NCBI RefSeq assembly: GCF_000203815.1 | Contig: NW_004457642.1 | Location: 310,001 to 374,000, forward strand | DNA length: 64,000 nucleotides | Direction: 5' to 3' | Source: Cavenderia fasciculata | Lineage: Eukaryota; Evosea; Eumycetozoa; Acytosteliales; Cavenderiaceae | Part shown: piece after piece, positions 58,316 to 64,000 of the stretch | How positions within the stretch are numbered: position 1 is the first letter of the stretch | Layout: the number at the start of each line of letters is the position of its first letter | Notes under the pieces: generated by a model | Databases searched by the model: none | What the model saw: only the letters and a program-made list of their open reading frames with translations | What the model was told of the DNA's origin: nothing | Position numbers and translations under genes: made by a program

Positions 58316-60442
58316 ATGAATTTCGTTTGCCTATCTATATTTTATATGATCATTATTTATAATGCATATCCACCACAATCTCAATTGATGAACATTACAG
58401 AGGACTTTAAAAAGATGATAGAGGCCATAAGGAGCAAGATACTGACACAGGAACAAAGAAATAGAGAAAAGGAAAAAGAAAAGGCCCGAGAAGAGGCCCA
58501 GCAGCTCCCAACACATCTTGCGTTTGCAGGTATCAACGTGCAGGATGCCAAGGGCAACATCATCCCATTCTCATCGCTGTGGGAAAAGAAGCGGTGTGTT
58601 ATATTTTGTTTGCGTCGATTTGGTTGCTTGATCTGTCGTCTGCAGGCGATGGACTTGTCGACCATCAAGCCGTTTTTGGATATGCTCGGCATCTCTTTGA
58701 TTGGCATTGGCTTTGAAAACTATGGCCTGGAGGACTTTATCGATGGCAAGTTCTTTGCCGGCGACGTCTACATTGATAGTTCTCGATCGGTCTATCGTGC
58801 CATGAAATTGGGTCGAATGGGATTTTGGGAGTCGGTCATTGGATTCACCGATTCTCGTCTATCAGTCTATCGAAAAACTGCTAGAGATATGGATCTGCCT
58901 TCAAATTTTAAAGGTGATGGATTGTATGTATAAACTAAAAATTAAAGAGTTGATGATAACTGTATTTATTCCAACTATCTATATTTTTATAGACAACTAA
59001 GTGGATGCGTTGTAATTGGACCACAACCTCAAGGTACACATTTTGAATATAGACAAAAGATGTTTTTGGATATCTTTAACATTCGCGACATTATTGATGC
59101 ATGTCAACGACCAATGCCAAAGGAAGAGGAAATCGAAGAGTTGGCCGAACAACTCAACCGCATCACCAAGCTACAAGACCGTCCATTGCCTGCACCCATG
59201 ACCATCCCTCTTCCCCGAAAAACCGGTGCCGGTCTATTTGACTTGGCTCCTCCTCCTCCTCCCTCTGAAACCTCTACACTCTCCGATTCTCCGTCGGAAA
59301 CCTCCTTATCCTCTCTTTCACCTAAACCATCACCCAAGAAACCAAATAATGTATATAATAATAATAATATTAATGTAAATAGTAATAGTGAACAACAAGA
59401 AATTAATACGCCAGAATCACCATCATTAAAGAATAGCGGACCACCACAATACCATCGAAGTAACGCTGCAACATTGGATAATCCAAGATCGACCAATTTA
59501 AAAAAGTCTTCTTCATCTTCCTCTTTGATTACACCATCTTCTTCAAATCAACAACACCAACAACAACAACAACAACAACAATATATTTCACCACCTTCAA
59601 ATGGAGGAGACCAATACAACAACCAATACAACCAACCAAACTACAGTCATAATATTTATGGTGATACACCCTCAGAGTTATCTTCAACACCGTCGTCTTC
59701 TCAGCCGTTACTCGGCGGCTACGATCGTAGTCATTATCAATTCCCAAAGTCTTTTTCCAAGACCACTATAGACGGACTCAACTCACCATTGACGCAACCC
59801 ACAAATTCCGTAAACCTCAACAACAACAATATTCATACGCCATCCTCCAACACTGCATTCGATTTCACTCCATTTTCAATGTCACAATCAAATAGTATCG
59901 ATAATCTTTTCACCACCCAACAAGACATTATTTTACCATCAAATACAAATACAACAGATATCAATAATAATAATAATCCAGAAAAACAACAAGATAATAG
60001 TAACCCACTTAAACCTCAACTTTTAATACCAACCAATTTTAATTTTAAACAAGGTGGATTTATAATACCACCTGTCGCAACTCTTGATTATGATCAATTG
60101 AAAACAACAAATAATAATAATAACAAAAATAATAATAATAATGGTAATCGTCGTTATCGTCATGATGATAATGATGATGATGATGACGGCAGCCATTATG
60201 ATGATAGTAACGACGATGACAATAGTGATTATGATAATAGCGATGATGATTATGACGACGAAGACGACGACGACTACGACGATGATGATCAAGATGACGA
60301 TGACGATGATGAAGATAAACCAAACATCAACGCACTTCCAGAAAATATAAGACCAAAATATATACCACCCTATCTACTTAAAAAACCAACACTTAAAATC
60401 GAATCTGTCAATCAAATATCGATAACATATTGTCCATATTAA
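58316..60442 (+). CDS. PRXL2/AhpC-TSA_2-type thioredoxin-fold protein with long acidic tail
   Basis: Exons 58316-58923 and 58993-60442 give 685 residues from the first ATG. A second in-frame ATG at 58388 (MNITEDFKKM) would remove a hydrophobic leader. A Lys/Glu-rich helix precedes the thioredoxin-like domain. That domain carries the redox motif CLRRFGCLICR (C-x2-C at its end), the VYIDSSRSVYRAMKLG segment and GCVVIGPQPQGTHFEYRQ, all typical of the peroxiredoxin-like 2 (FAM213/PRXL2) group. After residue ~260 the chain is low complexity: Pro-rich, Ser-rich, Gln and Asn runs, then about 55 residues almost all Asp/Glu (60,155-60,320). It ends PKYIPPYLLKKPTLK. The enzyme part is probably a redox regulator; the tail is far longer than in family members I know. 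Confidence 0.75.
60155..60320 (+). repeat. GAT/GAC-rich coding repeat (poly-Asp)
   Basis: Imperfect GAT/GAC/GAA codons encode the Asp-rich stretch of the PRXL2-type protein. The repeat generates long meaningless frames on both strands. Confidence 0.9.
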
Positions 60443-61800
60443 AAAAAGATGTAAATAATAATTAAATAAAATAGAAATAGACTGGGGAATTATTGTTGGC
60501 ATCCTTCTAGAACATATAATAATAATAATAACCCTGGGATGATTACAGTAAAAGACAAAAAATAAGTCATATTATTATTTGGTGGGTTAACTAGTCAAAC
60601 CATCTATCCATCAATCTGTCACTTTCTTTCTCATCCAATGAACAAAGTGTTGTTATCTAAGAAACCCAACCATGAACAACCCCTATCCAAGGCTGACCGA
60701 CCAATTCATCAACCAATCACTCAGTTATTCAAAGGCTCAACCAAATAATTAAATAAAGAGTGGAGGGCAGTTTAGAAAAAAATATGTTTTCTATTTTGTT
60801 TGTTCCTCATTTTAAATATTCTCTACAACAACAACAAATCTTCTATGGTCTGTGAGAAATAGTGATGGTTAAGCCTCGGGACAGAAAGTAGGGGGAAGAA
60901 AGAAATACAACTAAATCTTTATTTGTTGGTAGTCATGGTAATATTGCAGTTTTTCATGTTTTTCATGTTGTTTGGAATACACATCCTTGGTTTCAGGTTA
61001 GATTTCTATCACTATAATCATTTACTGTGGTCACTAACATTCCTATCGTTTCATTCCTTTTATTCTATAGGTTTGACATGTGGATCTACCACCATTTTGA
61101 TAGTTGTTTCAACTTGTTTGTGATCTTGGACGTAGTGGATTCATTTAATTATTTGGAAATGACCAATATTGGTAAATGACCATTGTCCAAATTCCTCAAT
61201 CAAACTGAAGTAATTTGTGATGGGTATGAATTTTTGGAATTAGTTTGTCAATAGTTGAGACACATGGGTTGTTTGAAAAGGGTTCAATTATCTTTTAGTC
61301 TAAAAGATGGCTGGTTCTTTGTCAAAGATGTTCTCATGTCTCTGAACCATTGGCAAAAGTCGTCATCATGTAGAGAGAGACATGATTGAATCATTTCAAT
61401 AATAAGAATAGTATCCCAGTCCATAGATTTTAAATAATTCAATAAAATTAATTCATTGAACATAGTTGTCTATGACTGTACACATGTATTCGAACTTAAG
61501 TTAAATTATTTGAATTCCTTTTTTGTAAAAGCTTGATTCTCCAATGTTTCTACTCTTTTCAAAATAGATTCTCTAGGTTTTTCAAGGGGTGATTCTCTTA
61601 TTCATGCACATGCATTGCTCATTGTTGAGTATTCACTCTCTGACAAAGAATAGAAATGTTGTTGGAATTTAGAAAGAGAATACAAAAGAGAGAGATAGGA
61701 GAGTGAGTGAGAGAGAGAGAGAGAAAGAAGTAGTCTAGTTTAAATAGTCTTTCTTTTTTGTTAAAAGTTTTAAAGATACATATAGAGATTTGTTTAAAAA
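60443..61800. other. Intergenic, one doubtful small gene
   Basis: A 1.36-kb spacer between two + strand genes. Apart from the spliced candidate at 60935-61179 I see only AT-rich DNA, GA runs (~61,700-61,725) and no RNA gene. Confidence 0.4.
60935..61179 (+). CDS. Doubtful small spliced ORF (56 aa)
   Basis: Exons 60935-60996 and 61071-61179 join in phase across a 74-nt intron with an AG|GTTAGA donor, an internal CTAAC and a TTCTATAG acceptor. The peptide has a hydrophobic start (MVILQFFMFFMLFGIHILGF) and continues F-D-M-W-I-Y-H-H-F-D-S-C. No family recognised. The splice signals are the only support, and it could be chance. Confidence 0.2.
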
Positions 61801-64000
61801 ATGATAAAAAGAGAATCACCTATTAAAGGGGTATTAACAAATGTTTATTTATTAAGAGAGATTGTAAAAAGAGGTAGATTGAATGACCAAATCATCATTC
61901 AACAAATTAATTCTTCATCTAATTCCTCGTCTTCTTCCTCTTCTTCTTCATCTTCATCTACAACAACACAGAAAAAAAAACTTGGTAGTAGTAATGGTGG
62001 GACATTGCATTCAATGTTGTCTGGTAACAACAACAACAAAGTTGATAAATGGTGTGGATATCTACACTATAAAGATATCTATTCGGCCGAATGGATATGC
62101 AAGAATAGATACTTTTATCTATTAAAGTATAAACTAGAGAGAAATGATCATGTCATGTTTACCATTAAATCGATCGAGTATCTGTGCGCTAGTATTGATA
62201 ATCTTCACTTGTTCCTTTTCTTTTACTATCATCCAAATGTCAGACCATTCTTTTATGGCAGGTGTATTTTGGAGCAATGTGCATCGAATCAACGACTAGA
62301 CTCACACTCTCATACACGTGTCTTTAATCTATTGCTCAATCAAACCGAGCCAGAACCCCTCAACGTTGGCCATGCTCTTTCAAGTGCCATTAAATCTGGA
62401 TCGACCACCATTGTCAAACTATTACTTCATAATTTTCAAGAGGAATATCAATCTTCAAAAATGATGGATCGTCCCCTATCAATACCAACAACAAACATTA
62501 ATAATCATTTTAATTTTAATCATTTTAAAAAGATAAATAATAATAATAATAACGCAACTTATAATAATAATAATAGTTTGATATCATCTGAATTAATTTA
62601 TGAATTAATGAATACTTCAAGTATTGATTTTAATTTAGTTTCAGAATATATGAGTAAAGATTATTTTAATGTATGTAAACCAGATCTGATCCACCTTTTA
62701 TAATTCATTCTTTAATTAATTAATGTATTTATTCTTTTACTTTTTAAGATATTATCAATTGGAGATCCACATTTATTAAAATCAGTTTGTAGTAGAATAG
62801 TTGAAAATTGTCAAAATGGACCTACTACATCAACCAATCCAAAGAATTCATTGTATAGACAATACATTGTATTTATAGAGACATTGGTTCATATGTTGTT
62901 TGAACAAGAGATTGAAAAGAGCGAAAAGGTTGATATTGACATGGAAAAGCTGTTACAAATGATCACGGTATTGGTTAATTATCGAATTATTCCTGGTCTC
63001 TCGAGTGACTGGATGGCAAAGGAATTACCAAGTCTTGGAAATGACCATTTACCAACTATCTTTTATTTGGTTTTGTCTAAATCCAATATATTCCAAGTCA
63101 ACTTTGTAAGCAAGTGCTTTGGACTGTTGTTACGCAACACTTATTTACCGGTAAACTCGGCCTTGATGGAGACCATTCTAGATTGGTATGGGTTCGATGT
63201 CATTTGCAAGTTTGGGTCCATCACACAGATTAGGGTGGCACATCAGCACATTCTAGCCACTCTCGAAGCTGAACAAACGCTCCAAGACCATCCCTACGTC
63301 CGAGGTCTTCAGCTAATGCCACATACTTGGAACAAGGAGATTGTCGAGTTTCTCGCCCAACACTATCACGAAGTTTTCTTTAAACCCAATCAATTCAATA
63401 TGGCCATCTTTGACAACCAGATCGAAATGATTGAATTTTATGCAAAACAAAGTAACCAAAAACTCGTCGATCATCTGACATCGCTCGAAACACAGTATGC
63501 ACTATACTGTTCGCCATCGACACTACTCTATCTCAACCGAATTTGTGACGCTATGGAGTTTAGAGGGTGTATCGAACGTCCATTCCCCATCAAAGACTTG
63601 GAAACTGCTCAAATGATTCTTTCAAAATCACCCTCTTACAATTTAATATATATCAAGGTTTTGCCGACCAATGACAAGGAAGATCTCGTGCTGATCCAGT
63701 TTATTCTCGATCATTTATTGTCTCCACTTAACCGATACAATATCATTGTCAAATCATTCAAGTTGGCGTGCAAGCATGGATGGATTAAAATGGTACATTA
63801 CCTCGCTCCCATCTACAGTCAAGCAATCCAGAAATTCCAAGACAAGAGAAAAGAAGATTATATGATTGGAGCACTTTTAGACAAGGATATCTTTACGTCG
63901 CGCACACCATTGGACTTGGCACTCAAATACCAACAATTTGAAGTGATCGAAATTCTACAAACATTAATCACCGATCAAAATCGATCTTATTTTGGCTTTT
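61801..64000 (+). CDS. Ankyrin-like dictyostelid family protein, 3' end beyond window
   Basis: Exon 1 is 61801-62670 (290 codons). Exon 2 runs from 62749, open to the window end (417 codons so far). The start is basic (MIKRESPIKGVLTNVYLLRE), with a Ser run near residue 40. The chain consists of helical hairpin-like units, with a few close to ankyrin consensus: HALSSAIKSGSTTIVKLLL, KLACKHGWIKMVHYLAP and TPLDLALKYQQFEVIEIL. It belongs to the same broad family as the genes at 23.1, 44.0 and 46.1 kb. Function unknown; cytosolic interaction protein is the best guess. Confidence 0.65.

Noticed and set aside
60023-60350. Overlapping ORFs over the poly-Asp coding region
   Set aside because: Frames of a GAT/GAC repeat giving His/Arg, Ile/Val or Met/Thr runs; only the Asp frame continues a real protein.
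1-64000. CRISPR arrays, bacterial operons, tRNA or rRNA genes
   Set aside because: No spaced direct repeats of that kind, no Shine-Dalgarno-led gene sets, and no cloverleaf with A and B boxes was seen. The genome is eukaryotic with introns.
1-64000. Retrovirus-like, LTR, DIRS or Polinton-type elements
   Set aside because: I found no reverse transcriptase, integrase, capsid or long terminal repeat signal; the only clear mobile element is the pogo-type DNA transposon.

Overview
ORGANISM. The window is nuclear DNA of a social amoeba (dictyostelid). The evidence is AT-rich sequence, short AT-rich introns with GTATGT/GTAAGT donors, AAT/CAA/TCA runs coding Asn/Gln/Ser tracts, families of dictyostelid-type ankyrin-like proteins, a DdCAD-1-type adhesion protein, and many copies of a ComC-type gene (signal peptide, leucine-rich region, IPT/TIG-like region, EGF-like module, 'ComC supersandwich' domain, transmembrane segment, short basic tail). 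Base composition is less extreme than in Dictyostelium discoideum. A group 1 or 2 species (Cavenderia or Heterostelium-like) is plausible, but I cannot name the species.

LAYOUT. 1-17.3 kb: ComC-like loci on the + strand: a 3' end (1-865), a whole gene (1207-5033), a damaged copy (9000-12885) and two small damaged copies lacking the leucine-rich part (13346-15037 and 15443-17256). One secreted lectin-like gene lies among them on the - strand (5091-8502). 17.8-20.0 kb: an apparently intact pogo/Tigger-type DNA transposon with 46-bp terminal inverted repeats. 20.5-25.3 kb: a 50-residue secreted Cys-rich peptide gene, an F-box/LRR-like gene, a GC-richer stretch of unknown nature and an ankyrin-repeat gene. 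25.5-36.7 kb: three tandem - strand ComC-like copies with nearly identical last exons; the third has lost its head. 36.8 kb: an orphan ComC head exon on the opposite strand. 38.6-42.5 kb: a whole + strand ComC-like gene. 42.9-43.7 kb: a DdCAD-1-like adhesion gene. 44.0-47.7 kb: a tandem pair of ankyrin-like genes. 47.8-51.6 kb: a further - strand ComC-like gene with one frame break. 51.9-64 kb: ordinary genes (Ras/Rab-like GTPase with a degenerate nucleotide pocket, unknown acidic protein, TMEM164-like membrane protein, Asn/Ser-rich protein, PRXL2-type thioredoxin-fold protein with a long acidic tail, and an ankyrin-like protein cut by the window end).

HOW IT FITS TOGETHER. The main object is a ten-locus array of ComC-like cell-surface genes in both orientations. 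Some copies are whole and some are decaying. The membrane-proximal last exon is highly similar between neighbours while the outer leucine-rich exons diverge. These outer exons are nearly all bounded by phase-2 introns. Inverted fragments, a split head and body, and tandem duplications show that the array is actively rearranging. A role in cell-cell contact or recognition is inferred from family resemblance (ComC; related in domain make-up to the IPT/TIG Tgr proteins) and from the adjoining DdCAD-1-like gene; it is not shown by the sequence. Exon joins were worked out by hand from splice sites and reading-frame phase.
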